From contig NC_088311.1 of assembly GCF_910592395.1 (NCBI RefSeq), positions 12,650,501 to 12,714,500 of the forward strand: a stretch of DNA of 64,000 nt, written 5' to 3'. Source of the stretch: Lineus longissimus. Taxonomy: Eukaryota > Nemertea > Pilidiophora > Heteronemertea > Lineidae. Positions 28,657 through 40,530 of this stretch are shown here, one piece after another. Numbering within the stretch: position 1 is the first letter of the stretch; the number at the start of each line of letters is the position of its first letter. A program made the position numbers and the translations under genes. The notes under the pieces are model-generated. The model had not been told where the DNA came from, ran no database searches, and was given only the letters and a program-made list of their open reading frames with translations.

Positions 28657-29290
28657 AGTGAATGAAACACATTACTTCCAGGTGTGCATAATTAATTAAG
28701 GCCCTCCTGCTTTATGATTGCATGATATGTACAGATAACCTGATCTACATCACAACTTTTGCTGAACCCGCCGCCTGGCTCTAACAAGCCAGTTGCTAGC
28801 CTGATTAGGTAAACAAGTTGTCAAACACATAATTGGCTATATCTTCAAAATGGATGGAGCTAATTGCATTTGGTTTTCTGTATTGTATAAAGTGTTAGGT
28901 ACACTTTTGAAATCGTCTTACAGCAGAAAATGGCAAAAAACCTTGATATATGGCCTTTAAAGAATAAATCAAAGAGCAAGCGCTGGCCACTGTACATATT
29001 TTGTCCATCCTGGCATAACTGTTTATTGATACCCTGACTGCATGTTCCGGTAGGCCACCCTGCAGAATTTGCCTTATCACTCCGGTCAGTGTTTCTCGAA
29101 TAGAACTAAAATAGAATAGGCTAATCATTAATCTCCCTGCTAATACCCTGCACCATGGACCAGGTTGTATAGCACTACATACGTGCTGGAAGCTAATACT
29201 GATGTGGCAGGGAGAATATGCGTGAAGTTTGTGTATGCTTTTGAGAATGAGCGGAGCTCTCCAGTCGACGTGCTCTCTGAAAAGTTGTTA

Positions 29291-29357
29291 TTATTCACAA
29301 TGTGATCTTATTTCTGTTCCTGAAAAGTTGTTTTCAGTGTATTTTCTCCTTGAAATT
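29291..29357 (-). repeat. Inverted copy of 26950-27016 abutting the gap
   Basis: Reverse complement of 26950-27016. It runs directly into the N block. Confidence 0.8.
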
Positions 29358-29457
29358 NNNNNNNNNNNNNNNNNNNNNNNNNNNNNNNNNNNNNNNNNNN
29401 NNNNNNNNNNNNNNNNNNNNNNNNNNNNNNNNNNNNNNNNNNNNNNNNNNNNNNNNN
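29358..29457. other. Assembly gap (100 N)
   Basis: Exactly 100 N, the usual placeholder for a gap of unknown size. Any gene that crosses it cannot be reconstructed here. Confidence 0.98.
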
Positions 29458-29658
29458 ATACAACCAGTTCAAAATGACTTGGAACCTGCACCACAGGAGC
29501 TGCTTCAGTTTGTAAGGTGCAATTGTAAAACAGGTTGCGGCACAAAGCGCTGTGGATGCAAAACTATCGGACTTGAATGCACGGTGGCATGTGGGGAGTG
29601 TAGGGGCATTTGTGAAAATGCAAAGGAGATTGATGACAGTGACCTAAACAACAACTAG
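29458..29658 (+). CDS. CXC (tesmin/TSO1-like) cysteine-rich terminal exon, 5' end in gap
   Basis: The frame open from the gap edge to the TAG at 29656-29658 contains RCNCKTGCGTKRCGCKTIGL followed by ECTVACGECRGIC. This is a CXC/CRC-type cysteine cluster that binds zinc and, in tesmin/TSO1 proteins, DNA. The first residues (PVQNDLEPAPQELLQFV) and the acidic tail (EIDDSDLNNN) suggest the C-terminus of a longer protein. Similar terminal CXC modules occur in uncharacterised transposon-linked genes of invertebrates. It lies between two Kolobok copies, but no link to them is proven. Confidence 0.6.
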   Translation: MQPVQNDLEPAPQELLQFVRCNCKTGCGTKRCGCKTIGLECTVACGECRGICENAKEIDDSDLNNN

Positions 29659-30136
29659 CTCAGATAATGACTTTCACCTCCAGTAAGTCCACACATTGTT
29701 GCAGTAGGTACTTTGAAATTACTGGTATTAATTTTGTTCATAAAGACAATCACAGTTTTCTGTGGATTAGTTAGTTTGTTTTTTTCGGGGGGGGGGGGGG
29801 GCGGTTGGGGGGTAGGGTACCCCCAATATATGGTATGATGAGGATATAAACAGATTTGAAAACATGATGAGGTGAAAGAGTGACCTTAAAACATGGGTAT
29901 AGACACCAAAAGTTTGCAAATATGTCTATCAGTCACAAAGTTATTGCTGAAAACATATTAAAACTGTCCGCAGCAAGGGGCAAAAACACCTAAATTTCAA
30001 ACCCAGAAAAAATATTGTTCCACTCCTTTGATTTTGGAAGATTTTGGATATGTTGTTAGGGGGACCCTATGGAACAAATCCCCATAGGTTTCGTTTTTGT
30101 TGCACTTTCCCCTAAGTAAATTCAGAGTTTGACTGG
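29659..30136. other. Non-coding sequence with poly-G
   Basis: No gene is seen. A poly-G run lies at about 29787-29801. Confidence 0.45.
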
Positions 30137-31725
30137 ACTACAAGGCAACAAATAGTCCTCTTGCGTGACTTCGTCCACAGAAACATGACAGCAGACTAAC
30201 ACAATCCTGAAGTTGCTTTCTCTCCTTTTCAAGACGCTTTCGTGGAGAAGCCCGACTCTTTGAAGCATCTGAAATGAAAATGATAAACTTTTAAACTGAT
30301 CGATATAGCAGTGAACTCGACATGCATCGTAACTGCACAAACTGCTAATATGAAGAAAGCCCCTTTAATACTGTCGTGTTAATTGCTATCTTTCAAATCA
30401 TGTCATGTTATTGAAACCAATGAACTTTATAAGAACAAGAGAACAAGTTTTGTTTTGATTAAAGAGCTGTGTTCCTTCAGTTATTTTTAGTGCCTGTTAC
30501 ATGTACACTTTGAAAACAAATTTATCTCCTATAAATATATCATACCTGATAACAGCTGACGACGCACATGAGACACAAACTGCACATGATGAACTATGAT
30601 GAACATTTTCCTAAGTACTGACCTCAATACTGGCTCCCGCACCTCCTCCCAACTCTCCTCTTGTCTTTGCTTCCGGTCAGCATGCGCAACAAAATGCCTT
30701 TTCTTCCATTCAGATTCAGTGCCTGGCACTTCAGTACTATTGGAAGCCCGAATCCCATTCAGAAGCTCCATAAGTTCAGCTCTCACTGCAAATTAAAAGT
30801 GCATTGATAAATACTACCGGGAAAGAAAAAAAAAGTTCCTAAGTGTTGATTCGAAAATACCATTATTTGCCTTAATCAGCAGCCAGTGTTGCCCAATTAA
30901 CCTTTAAAAAATAATAAATCATTTGCAAACTATAACCTGACTTGTGATCAACACAAAATTCAAAATTTAGATGAATCAGTTCAGGTCGTTTGACCTCTGC
31001 AGCCGTAAAAAGTATGGTAGGTCAAATCGGAAACTTACTCCTTATAAAATACACAACTTGATTTGTGTCTCGGAATAGAGCCAACTAGCTGATGAACAAA
31101 AAGACCTTAAAAAGACAAATCACAAACCTTGCTGGAACACTTGAAAATCGAAAGGTGCATCGATTTCTACTTCATGATTACTTGGTTGCAATTCCTCAGG
31201 AGAGTCCTTTAGTTTCTCTGGAAAAACAAGTAATTTTGAAATTAAGGCCAAATGCAGATTACGCCAGAAAAGATGCAATTTCTTCCATGGAATTTCTTAC
31301 ATAAAAAGGGTGGAAAAGACAAATTTTTCTGGTTTGATTTTAAAGATTGGTGAGAAATTTTAAAGAGGTATAGCAGTGATAGGGTTGGATTTGTAGGCAT
31401 AAACCATTTGTCCAGAACATGAAATTATCAGTTAATTGCACTAATGTAAGCCTAGTCTAGCAGCAATATTTTTCCATGTATAAAGCCTAATTGAATATTG
31501 ATGGCTCAGACGAGGTGAAGGCATTTGTCAACCAAAAACAATCTACCTGTCGTTGAGGTTTTCTTCCCTTTTCTTTCTCTTCTGGGAACTGATGGACCAT
31601 CTATAGCACCATTAATGTCCCTGGATGGAGCCATCACATATGGCTTTAAGTTCTTTTTAGGATAGGTTTTCCTCTTTCTCCTGCGATAGGAGGCAGCCAA
31701 CTCTTATCATTACCATTGGATGATG
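30137..31725 (-). pseudogene. Decayed KDZ-type transposase gene fragments, minus strand
   Basis: Four exon-like segments with AG/GT borders match exons of the plus-strand gene at 53.3-63.1 kb in order: 31547-31725 (VMAPSRDINGAIDG, compare VSAPHRDMYGCVES), 31128-31217, 30546-30785 (HFVAHADRKQRQEESWEEVR, compare HFLSHSERKKRTEEDWTEMR), and a segment starting at 30268 (RKRLEKERKQL, then VDEVTQEDYLLP). The exons that would carry the transposase core are missing between 30546 and 30268. Frame changes occur within the first, third and last segments. It lies between the two Kolobok copies. It is a degenerate paralogue with no function inferred. Confidence 0.66.
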
Positions 31726-32284
31726 CTGAAAAACAAACACATAAAGTGACAAATACTAATAGTCAAAACTATGACTTAGCCTAGACAAAATACAGCCTCC
31801 ATGCAGGCTACACTCGATTTATGATTTTAACGAACACGAAGCTTTAGAAGGCCTTAAGACAACTTCAGACAATGCCAATAGTTAAAGGGGAGGCGCCTGA
31901 TTGGCCACATCCTTGCCAATGAACCTACATGTGGTGGCAAAACAGGAAGACACAAGGTTGGCCTCGGGATGAGCACAGCTTAAAGGCCATATATCAAGGT
32001 TTTTTGCCATTTTCTGCTGTAAGACGATTTCAAAAGTGTACCTAACACTTTATACAATACAGAAAACCAAATGCAATTAGCTCCATTCATTTTGAAGATA
32101 TAGCCAATTATGTGTTTGACAACTTGATTACCTAATCAGGCTAGCAACTGGCTTGTTAGAGCCAGGCGGCGGGTTCAGCAAAAGTTGTGATGTAGATCAG
32201 GTTATTTGTACATGTCATGCAATCATAAAAGCAGGAGGGCCTTAATTAATTATGCACACCTGGAAGTAATGTGTTTCATTCACT

Positions 32285-32590
32285 ATGGTGTATTGTGTGG
32301 CTCCGAATTGTGTCAAGGATAGCACAAAGAACAATCGAATGACGGATGGGACCCATTTTCATGAATTTCCAAAGCCAGTTGAACGAGAGAGGAGGAAGCT
32401 GTGGATTCGGAAGTGCAAACGTTTGGAGTGTTGGAAGCCTGGGCCTTCGGCCAAACTTGGCAGTGATCACTTTATCGATACGGATTATCACATGAAGCTG
32501 GATATCTGCATCCAACTGAATATTAAATGCAACTTGTTAAAAACAGCTGTTCCAACCATGTCAATTGCATTTAATGCCCGAGGCTGCTGA
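32285..32590 (+). pseudogene. THAP zinc-finger exon, copy B (zinc ligand lost)
   Basis: A 101-codon frame beginning MVYCVAPNC. It retains the AVPTM box that copy A has lost by frameshift. However, the third zinc ligand is Gly instead of Cys (AKLGSDHF at about residue 59), so the C2CH site is broken. Apart from these changes it is almost the same as copy A. Confidence 0.72.
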
Positions 32591-32988
32591 GGTCGGTTGT
32601 TATACATAATGTGTGGGCCCTATTGGGGCCTGTGATACCGCATAGTGTCTTCTTGTGTTCCAGCCATAGCAAGGTGACAGCGACACAGATCAGTGTCAGT
32701 GACAGCCACTGTCAATGACAGATTATTGTCATCTGACATATAGGCCTATCTAACGTTGCACGGCATTATATCGTCACGTCAAGATGATTGTGCATAATAC
32801 CGTCACTTTTCAATAGTAGTTCAGCGTCATGACATAACTGGCGATACAACACAGACGAGGCGAAACAATATTGTGCAACATTAGTCTGTTCAAAAATCAT
32901 ACATGTTATGCATCTGCAACCGTCTATCAATGTCTTCTTTGCTATATCGGCAGGTCTGCCATGCAAATTGATTAACCACAAATAAATT

Positions 32989-33141
32989 CTAATCACTTTC
33001 GTCCGAATGATCACTCTCATTATGATCTAGTGATATTAATGGCTCGAACATGTACGGCTCAACGTTTAAATATCCTTCTGTATCGACCAAAACATCCTCA
33101 AATTCACTGCTCTCACTCTCTGAACTGTATGTGGAAGCCAT
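32989..33141 (-). pseudogene. Acidic first-exon remnant, copy B
   Basis: The minus-strand counterpart of 27805-27957, with the same 50-codon length and the same TAG. The first codons differ by an Ala to Thr change. The following Cys-containing stretch is at about 32766-32985. Confidence 0.45.
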
Positions 33142-33387
33142 CTTGCTTTGTTCTGACTGACCTGATCTACGTCATCAAAAAATCCCTAGCGGCCACATGT
33201 GGAACTAATCTAAAGTTGTGTGTGGTGGGAAATTCAAATAGTTTAAAATTGAAAATTGAAATAACTGAATAATGACTTTATTATTAGAATTTTTTTAATG
33301 TCTGGGATCTTGTTTTTTTAACCCTCAACATATTTCATGAGTATCAATTATCAAGCATGTTTTCAAACCTTGATATATGGCCTTTAA

Positions 33388-34790
33388 TCAACGATAGCCC
33401 ATTTGAATACTCTCGATGTTCTACGCTCCAATCCGCCATTGAGTCGAGTGTCTGCGCCAATAAAGGTAGGGAATTCCTGCGCAACGAGTTTAAGCTTACA
33501 ATGCAGATACGGTCTATCGCAGTGCTATTTTTAGGAATGTCTAACGTCAGGGATGTAGCCGGGGGGATCAGGGGGGTTCGAACCAACCCCAGATTGAGAA
33601 AAGGATCCGCTGAGGACAGTCAAAAATACTTTTCTACTGAGTTTTGTAACACCATGATTCTATCCAAATGGGCCATTGTACGATAGAGTGACAGGCCTTT
33701 CAATTACGTGGAGACCTCTACACCCTGTATTTTTTTAGCCTATTTTGGGGGACATGTTTTTTTTTGCTTTTTGGCTTAATTTGGGGACATTTCATCACGC
33801 CAATTTGCCTGAACAGCGATGTCATAAATCAAAGTTAGTGACTGATATCACCACATACACCTGAAAAATCATAATTTTAGGGGAAAACTTTAAAATGAGG
33901 CCATTTGGATGAGATTTGGTTATGTTAGGGGTCAAAAAACGCTTCAGGGGTCATATTTTTTTTTAAAAAGAAAAAAACCCACCTAATTTGGGGACATCCT
34001 GTACGGTGTAGGAATCATGTAATTGAGAGGCCTGAGTGACCTTATACAGTCCTTCGTAACTGGGAGTGCTGACCTGCCAGATTTCGGTCTCATGTTCACG
34101 GGCTTAGCGCCTTAGTTGCTCAAGAAATAGGCGAAGAACCCCCCCCCCCCCCCCCCCACACTGCGATATCAGGCTACGCCCCTGAACGTTCACACGTGAT
34201 ACATGTTCCATGTTATTTTCGAATTGGTCAATCACTGTGCATGAGGTGACTTGTGACAAGACATCACATGCAAATAATTAATGCGATGACAGGGTAATCG
34301 GCCTGGGAAATATTGAAACGCCACCATATTTGAGGCCACAATTCATGAATTACCTCTTTTGGCAGAAGGGCAGGCACGCCGGTCGAAGTCAATGAATGTG
34401 AAATTTTGAATATGGTTAGGGCCAGGGGGGGCGGCCTGCCCGCCCGGCAAGCGCGGCCACACAGGGTAGGCTAGGCCTAGGGGGTGGGCATGGTGTGGGG
34501 GGGGGGGGGGGGGGGGGGGGGGACTAGGCCTACCATTACATCAATGTGATATGTCAATGATGACAAATAATGATGAAGATGTCCACGCATCGAGCATTTA
34601 CATACATTTACGGCAGCAGCATGGGGATGCATCTCATTTATCAATACAGGTGGTAGGCCTAGCTAGGCACGTGCCCTGCTGGGCCTGGGCCTGGGCCGGG
34701 GCTGGGCGACGGCCATGCTTTTTTCTCAGCTCGATTTAGGACAATTACTGAATTAGGTGACAAAGAAACAACACCTTTGGCGACCATCTG
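33388..34790. other. Non-coding sequence with long C and G runs
   Basis: No gene is supported. There is poly-C at about 34139-34157 and poly-G at about 34497-34522. The frame at about 33420-33600 runs antisense to an open frame and has no domain. Confidence 0.4.
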
Positions 34791-35196
34791 CAGGGCCGTA
34801 TTTAACTTTTTTGTGCAGGGGGGGCAGAGCGATCTGCATGCGCCGCAGGCGCATCTGAACGGGGGGGGGGGGGGTCTGGGGGCCCTCCCCCAGAAAAATT
34901 TGAAAATAAAAGGTCTGAAATGGCATTTTCCTGGCATTTGGAAGTGTGAATCAATAGTATTTTTTACTCTAAAAAAGGACCACTTTTATGAAGACTAGGG
35001 TCAGGGCACTGGACTGGTCAGATTATAAGGGTTGCACCTGAGTTGATAACATCTGCTATCCATATGCTGCTATCATGCTGGTAAAGCTATGGCTAAGATT
35101 AGTTTGTCTTTTTATTATACTGTCTGAAAAAAAAATTTTCAACATTTATTGCACTCCCCCCCCTCCCCCCCCCCCCCCCCTCTAAATACGGCCCTG
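34791..35196. mobile_element. MITE with CAGGGCCGTATTTA ends
   Basis: Fourteen-base terminal inverted repeats CAGGGCCGTATTTA / TAAATACGGCCCTG enclose 405 bp with long G and C runs near the two ends. ATCTG lies directly outside both ends (34786-34790 and 35197-35201). The CAGGG start is hAT-like, although hAT normally makes 8-bp target duplications, so the superfamily is open. Confidence 0.72.
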
Positions 35197-35201
35197 ATCT
35201 G

Positions 35202-37063
35202 GCTATACTTACCATCAAATTCCATGGTCATGATATTTGATGCGGTCCTAACTATGACATGGTCTACGTTTCATAGCCTACCGGTACTTCAAACCGTAAA
35301 TAGCAATGGAATTGAGCAAAACTGAAATACTACAACACCATCCGATAAATCGAATGTCGCACGTTCTGTATCCCGCGAGATCTCGAAGCTACTGCGCACA
35401 GGCGCGAGAAATTATATAATAGCTCAATGAGGAACCGGCGTGGAAACTAACCCGTGACGTGGCACTGATGCACAACTCGGTCTACAACAGAGGCGCTGAC
35501 CTGCAGCCAGGTTAACATAATGACTGTAACGTCAGGTCGCGTCACTACGTCATTTCAGACAAGACACTCGCAAGGCATGACGTCGCCATTTGGTCTGTTC
35601 TAGAGGTAAATATGATGACACCTCCTCAGCGCCGCCTGTAGTTTTAGTTCCTCCGGTTCCTCATTGCCCCGGCCCCCTACCCCTTCAATTCAGCTCAGGC
35701 CCCTCGACTAACTACCTCCATCCCCCCCCCCCAAATGTAAAATGATATCGTTTTTAGATTTGCTGTCGGTGTAGTCGGGGTTTGTTTGTCAGTCAAGGGG
35801 GCAACCGAACGGCATCCTGAGCTTCAGGTTTTTGATACTCCTACGTCCCATACACCCTGAGCTTCAGGTTTTTGATACTCCTACGTCCCATACAAAACCC
35901 TGAGAAAATCCATTAGAATCGACAGCGAAGAGTGGCTGTTCTGATAACCTGATACACTGTGCGTAATGTATGTATATATAGTGTTTTATATGACAATAAA
36001 ATGTATATGAATAAAGTTTAAGATAATCCTATCGTTAAATCGTTTTATACTTCATCGATTCTATGCTGTTAAACATTGTGTAGACGTGTAATTGTGTTTT
36101 AATTAAGTAATGAAATAAATTTGCAGCGGGGTGCGCGCAATACGAAGGAACAGCACTGAAAAATTCAGAATTTTCATAAATACCCGGATGTTCTAAAAAT
36201 AGCAGCTAATGAAAATACGCGTTTCATAGCGCTGATTGAAATTTAACTAACCTACCTCGGACCCGAGCCCTATGGCGCAAAAGACTATACAATTGATAGT
36301 GCATCTGAGAGCATTAATTCCTGGGTCCGTGGTTTACGAATTTCCGAGACTCAAATACAACCGACGCTCTGATTGGGCGCTTTTTTTTCTACCGCAACAA
36401 TCCGTTTGAAGGGCATGGATTTCCCCAGGGGTTTGTAACAGCGAGAGCTGGAGCATATGGAAAACCACTGGGTGCCGAGGATGCCGAACGGGGGGGGGGG
36501 GGGTGGTCTCTAAGTTTCACGTGCCTGTGCTGCTGTTTTAGTAGCGGCAGAGGCAGTGGCTAAAAAAGTAGCACGAGAAACGAGGATGAGCTGATATAGT
36601 TCCCCAATAAAATGGGTTGCCGCAAATATTGACAACTTTAAAACTGTCGAAAACTTGCGTGAAGTTTAATCAGAATAATTGAAGAGTCATGAAACTATAT
36701 GATTACTACAAACCTAATGCAAATCTAAAACATTCATACGGGCTGGTTTTGCGAATAGCTGGATACCTTTGTTTGCAAAATGACGTCACTCTGACGTCAC
36801 GCATAACTTAAAAGATACTTCGTTGCTACAGTTCATCATTATCCCACTGTAGCGCAATGTCTGTTTAGTTCCACCCCTAGCTGAAAGGTGGGGCAGCCTG
36901 ATTTGGATCGTGGGATAATGTACGTTATAAGCCACTAATACCAATCGTTGATATACCACTATTGTTTGCGGAGAATGCACTGGATAGTCTCACCTCACAT
37001 GCAAGGAAGTCAAGTGATCTACTCGCTCCAAATACATATAGTGTGACAAGTAATATATACGAT
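35202..37063. other. Non-coding sequence with a 40-bp tandem duplication
   Basis: No gene is seen. A 40-bp unit (CCTGAGCTTCAGGTTTTTGA...) is repeated twice at 35816-35855 and 35856-35894. Poly-G lies at about 36490-36502. Confidence 0.5.
36781..36799. promoter_or_regulatory. Two full CRE palindromes in tandem
   Basis: TGACGTCA occurs at 36781-36788 and 36792-36799, 11 bp apart, the textbook ATF/CREB binding sequence. No gene start was found next to it, so its role is unknown. Confidence 0.45.
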
Positions 37064-37705
37064 ACAAACACTGTTCGGTTAATGATAAAAAATGACATTT
37101 ATATAATTCACGTATAATTCCCTTTAACCCACAAATTAATAAAATTCGTGGTAAATTCCCTTTAATATTTTACGCATAGGTCGTCCAGCTAAGGATGCGT
37201 AGAGAATTGTAATGGTTGGATCAAAAGTTTTGGGTTCAGTTCGAGACGACACCCAACCTTCCCCTAAAATAAAGTACACGCATGAGCAGTAGCCCCCCCC
37301 CCCCACCACCACACACCCACCCAAAAAGAGGAGCATTTGTTGGGAAAAAACAATCCTAAAAATAAAATGCTTACTATTACATTTACAATGGCCTACGTAC
37401 TAGTGAATAACTAACGATACTGTCGATAGGCCTACTAAGTATACCTTCCATAGCCATAAACTGTTAAAAGTCTCCCCATTATGAGCGTGTTGACTAAAAT
37501 CAATTTACTTTCCATGAAAATTCAAAACAGACCATAGTGGATACATACAACTTGAGCACCACCTGTGATTCGATTAAATAACCACACTATGAGTAAGTAT
37601 ACACCGCCGCCTGGATGCACTGAAATGACTTCCCTGATCGTGAGTTCCCTATATGTGAGATTTCCCTATGTTTGAGGTCTCCGCGCTCCAGGTACCTGCT
37701 TCTCG
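37064..37705 (-). repeat. Interspersed repeat, inverted relative of 14371-14926
   Basis: The reverse complement matches 14371-14926 over almost its whole length, including the strings around CGAGAAGCAGGTACCTGG and TTAATCGAATCACAGGTGGT. It is non-coding. Confidence 0.75.
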
Positions 37706-40448
37706 TTTATTCAGCTGATGATAGTGGCCATTCAAGATGAGATTAATCTGAGGAATCTAGGCAGAATAGCATTGTCTTTTTGTACGTTACAAACATGAGA
37801 ACTGATTTGTTCATACAGATGCATACACGGATCTACAAAGCAGTAAAAACGAACATACCGGCACTGATGGTGGTTCACAATTGAACCACCAAAAAATGTG
37901 TGAGTGCCTGAGAAAAACAACTTGGAAAACGATAGATCAATGTATCGTAGAAATAGAACGGAGATAATTAGCTAGAATGAAGCAAAGCTACCAAGGGCTA
38001 CAAAAGAGCAATGGCTAAAGCAAAAAAAACTGACAAGAAGAACTTTATGAAGGCCCAAGATTTCAATCTGAAGAGAGTTTAGTCTTGGTTGAATAAGGTA
38101 TACTCGTGATAAATAAAGGTGTCTCATTCAGGTAATATCATTGATAAGTTTTACAGGCATTTTTGCTGAGTTAAAGGGGGACCGGCTTTAGGCAGGAGCA
38201 GAGGGGCTAATTTGGCCACCTTCAGGTGACTAACATACACAGTAAGGGCCCTAGGTCATGTGAGATTTAGCAAAAATTTATTCCTCGTACAAGCGTAAAT
38301 CACTTCGACGTGCTATGAGATTTGAGAGACTCCTATTGGCGACTTAATGTAACTTTATTTTGCCTGCCTAGTTGCTGCTTATAATATTGTCCCCATAAGG
38401 GCAGAAGATGGACAATCTGAATAAGAAGTGGATGACACCCAATCAGTGAATATATTTGACAACACCAATCTAAATTGTCCGGGTTCTATCGAGCAAGTTA
38501 AAAAAAAGAAAAAGAAAAAAAAAAGATATTCGAGCAGTAAGAATGGAAAAGCCACTCGTATTGATAATCCTACACATGAGAAAAAAAAACTATCATCTAT
38601 ATCATAATACTATGAGGCGGCTCGATAAAGTGCCATTTGGGGGGTCGTGTATCGTCTCGAAATTTTGCACGTTTGCAGGTGATATGGTATCCTGATGCAA
38701 CGTTATGTTTATTTTCGGAAATTTACTTCAGCGGAGCAGTAATGAGGGATTTTTAATCTGACACTGTCAATTCTCCTTACCACTCACAGAAGCCAAGTCA
38801 TTGCTGTTTAGTTATGCAGGAGCTTAATCAATCACCTGCACTCCCTGTGGGGTGACTAACATTACCTTTTGAACGGCTGGCTGTAAGGGGATGATTGGAA
38901 CAGCCTGTACCTGTTGACCTGCTGAACCAAGGTTAATGCTATTTTCAATCCACGATTGCAGGTCACCTGATCTTCGAGATTTCGCGGGGAAAGAAATTGT
39001 AAACAAACGCATGTGTGCAATTCAAATGTAAACAAAAATGTATTTTGGTACTTTTGGTTGCTGGACTTGGGTTTTCCCGCAGTAAGGAGCTGGGGTCAAA
39101 TTGGTGGTCTATTGTTTATGGGTGCTGTGTTAGCCAGTGCTAGCCCTTGGTTATGAAGGGATTTTCAAATGAAGGTTACCATGGTCTGTTTATGTGCTCA
39201 CCACAGCTTTCAATACTTGATGTATCTGAAGAGGCACTCTGAACTTGGCATGGCCTTATCAAGGAGATGCCTCACGGTGCTGAACTTCTAGCTTGCCTGT
39301 CGACTAAGTGCCTTGCCGGAGATCATGCTACATGTAGGAGGAGCACGCATTTTAAAGTTATAGTAAATGTAGTGATAGTGCAATTGGTCCCAGCCATTTT
39401 GAGGTCGACATGTAAAGGCCTATCTGGGTTCTCCTTCTTCTCCGTATAAAAAGGGGCATATTGCTGACTAAGGAACGTGGCATATTATGGTGATTTGGCA
39501 TTTTGGCCAATGTATTATTGTGTATATAATGTAGGCCTACAGCATTCTTTGTGTAGCCCTTACTCAGGGTCCAAATACACGTACTGGGAATTGTCGCTGC
39601 AAGAAAGGAAGGGAGAAACTTATAATTTTGTGACAGAGGTTCCCGAAACTCGGGTTTATTTCCCCAACAAAATGGCTACTGCCTACATCTAGATTAGGCA
39701 AGAATAACATAATAACAAACACATTTTTCCACAACAAGGCATCAGTGGAGTCGGAGCCGCCCAGGGACATGGAACAGACCATGGAAATCTAAGGCACAAC
39801 CAGCAGAAGCCAAACCCCGGAGACTACAAAGTCTGGATTCCCAACCGCCCCTTCTTGTGACATCAATACCCTTGACCCCCAAGTCCAATCCATAGAGGTG
39901 ACTCCACCTAACACAAGTTGTAGACAAAGACATGTTAATATACAAACATGAAAATAATGGGTTAATCCCACCAACCAGGCCGAAGGAAATTATTCCTAAA
40001 CTGGCCACACCTTTAAGGAGAAATGGAATGAACAGCATTTTGGTCACAGCCTAACCTAACTCACAGGGTGAAACCATAAAATAAAGGGCGCACCTTAATC
40101 GCCCAGCAACTTGGAAACAGAATATAATCTCACACTAGACTATCTGTAGCACAGAAAGGGTTAATCATTACTGGACTCACAAACAGTGACCTCACAAGCT
40201 GTTTTTGTAATCAAGTAAGTCCAAAACCTTCACTGCAAGTTATCACACAACCTTGAAACAACCTATAGAAATTTAGGTGATCTTGTCCTATACCTATACA
40301 CAATGTACATTTGTACATGAACCAAAAGTTCCAAAGTTTACTCAACAGTTTACTCCATTTCAGTCTCTTTGTCTTGAAATCATACTCATTACATTTATCT
40401 ACACAGCCAGGTCTAAACCATGAAAATACAGAGCATGCTCCGCTCGGA
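37706..40448. other. Non-coding sequence
   Basis: No convincing exon is present. A short minus-strand frame (38824-39012, product ending VMLVTPQGVQVID) could be an exon but has no domain or partner exon. Confidence 0.4.
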
Positions 40449-40504
40449 AACAGTGAACAGTTTACTGTTGATATTTTCACATGAACAGTAGACTGTTCAC
40501 TGTT
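40449..40504. repeat. 21-bp inverted repeat just upstream of the retrotransposon
   Basis: AACAGTGAACAGTTTACTGTT (40449-40469) pairs with 40484-40504 at 20 of 21 positions around a 14-base loop. Each arm is itself made of ACAGT/ACTGT half-sites. It ends 26 bp before the left LTR. Confidence 0.75.
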
Positions 40505-40530
40505 ACTGTGTTATGTTGCCGTCTATTGGC

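Larger units (their letters stand above)
27580..28956. mobile_element. Kolobok-like DNA transposon remnant, copy A
   Basis: Terminal inverted repeats AGGCCATATATCAAGGTTT are flanked on both sides by TTAA (27576-27579 and 28957-28960). TTAA targets together with a THAP-domain gene are characteristic of the Kolobok superfamily. Only the first exons of two divergent genes remain (plus strand 27805, minus strand 28656), and no transposase catalytic core is present. The 1377-bp length indicates an internal deletion. Copy B (31984-33383) is a close relative in inverse orientation. Confidence 0.75.
31984..33383. mobile_element. Kolobok-like DNA transposon remnant, copy B (inverted relative to A)
   Basis: The same AGGCCATATATCAAGGTTT ends and TTAA flanks (31980-31983 and 33384-33387) occur as in copy A, with the interior in reverse orientation. 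It is 1400 bp, slightly longer than A. The target flanks differ from those of A, so the two are separate insertions rather than one duplicated locus. Confidence 0.75.

Noticed and set aside
34497-34522. Long poly-G and poly-C runs as possible functional G-quadruplex sites
   Set aside because: About ten such runs occur, two of them within a MITE and two in copies of one repeat. They are prone to length error and unremarkable without evidence of function.
34659-34937. Pro/Gly-rich minus-strand ORF
   Set aside because: It is produced by homopolymer runs inside a MITE; no domain.
38824-39012. Minus-strand coding exon (product ending VMLVTPQGVQVID)
   Set aside because: It looks protein-like, but no clear splice partner, domain or repeat copy supports it.
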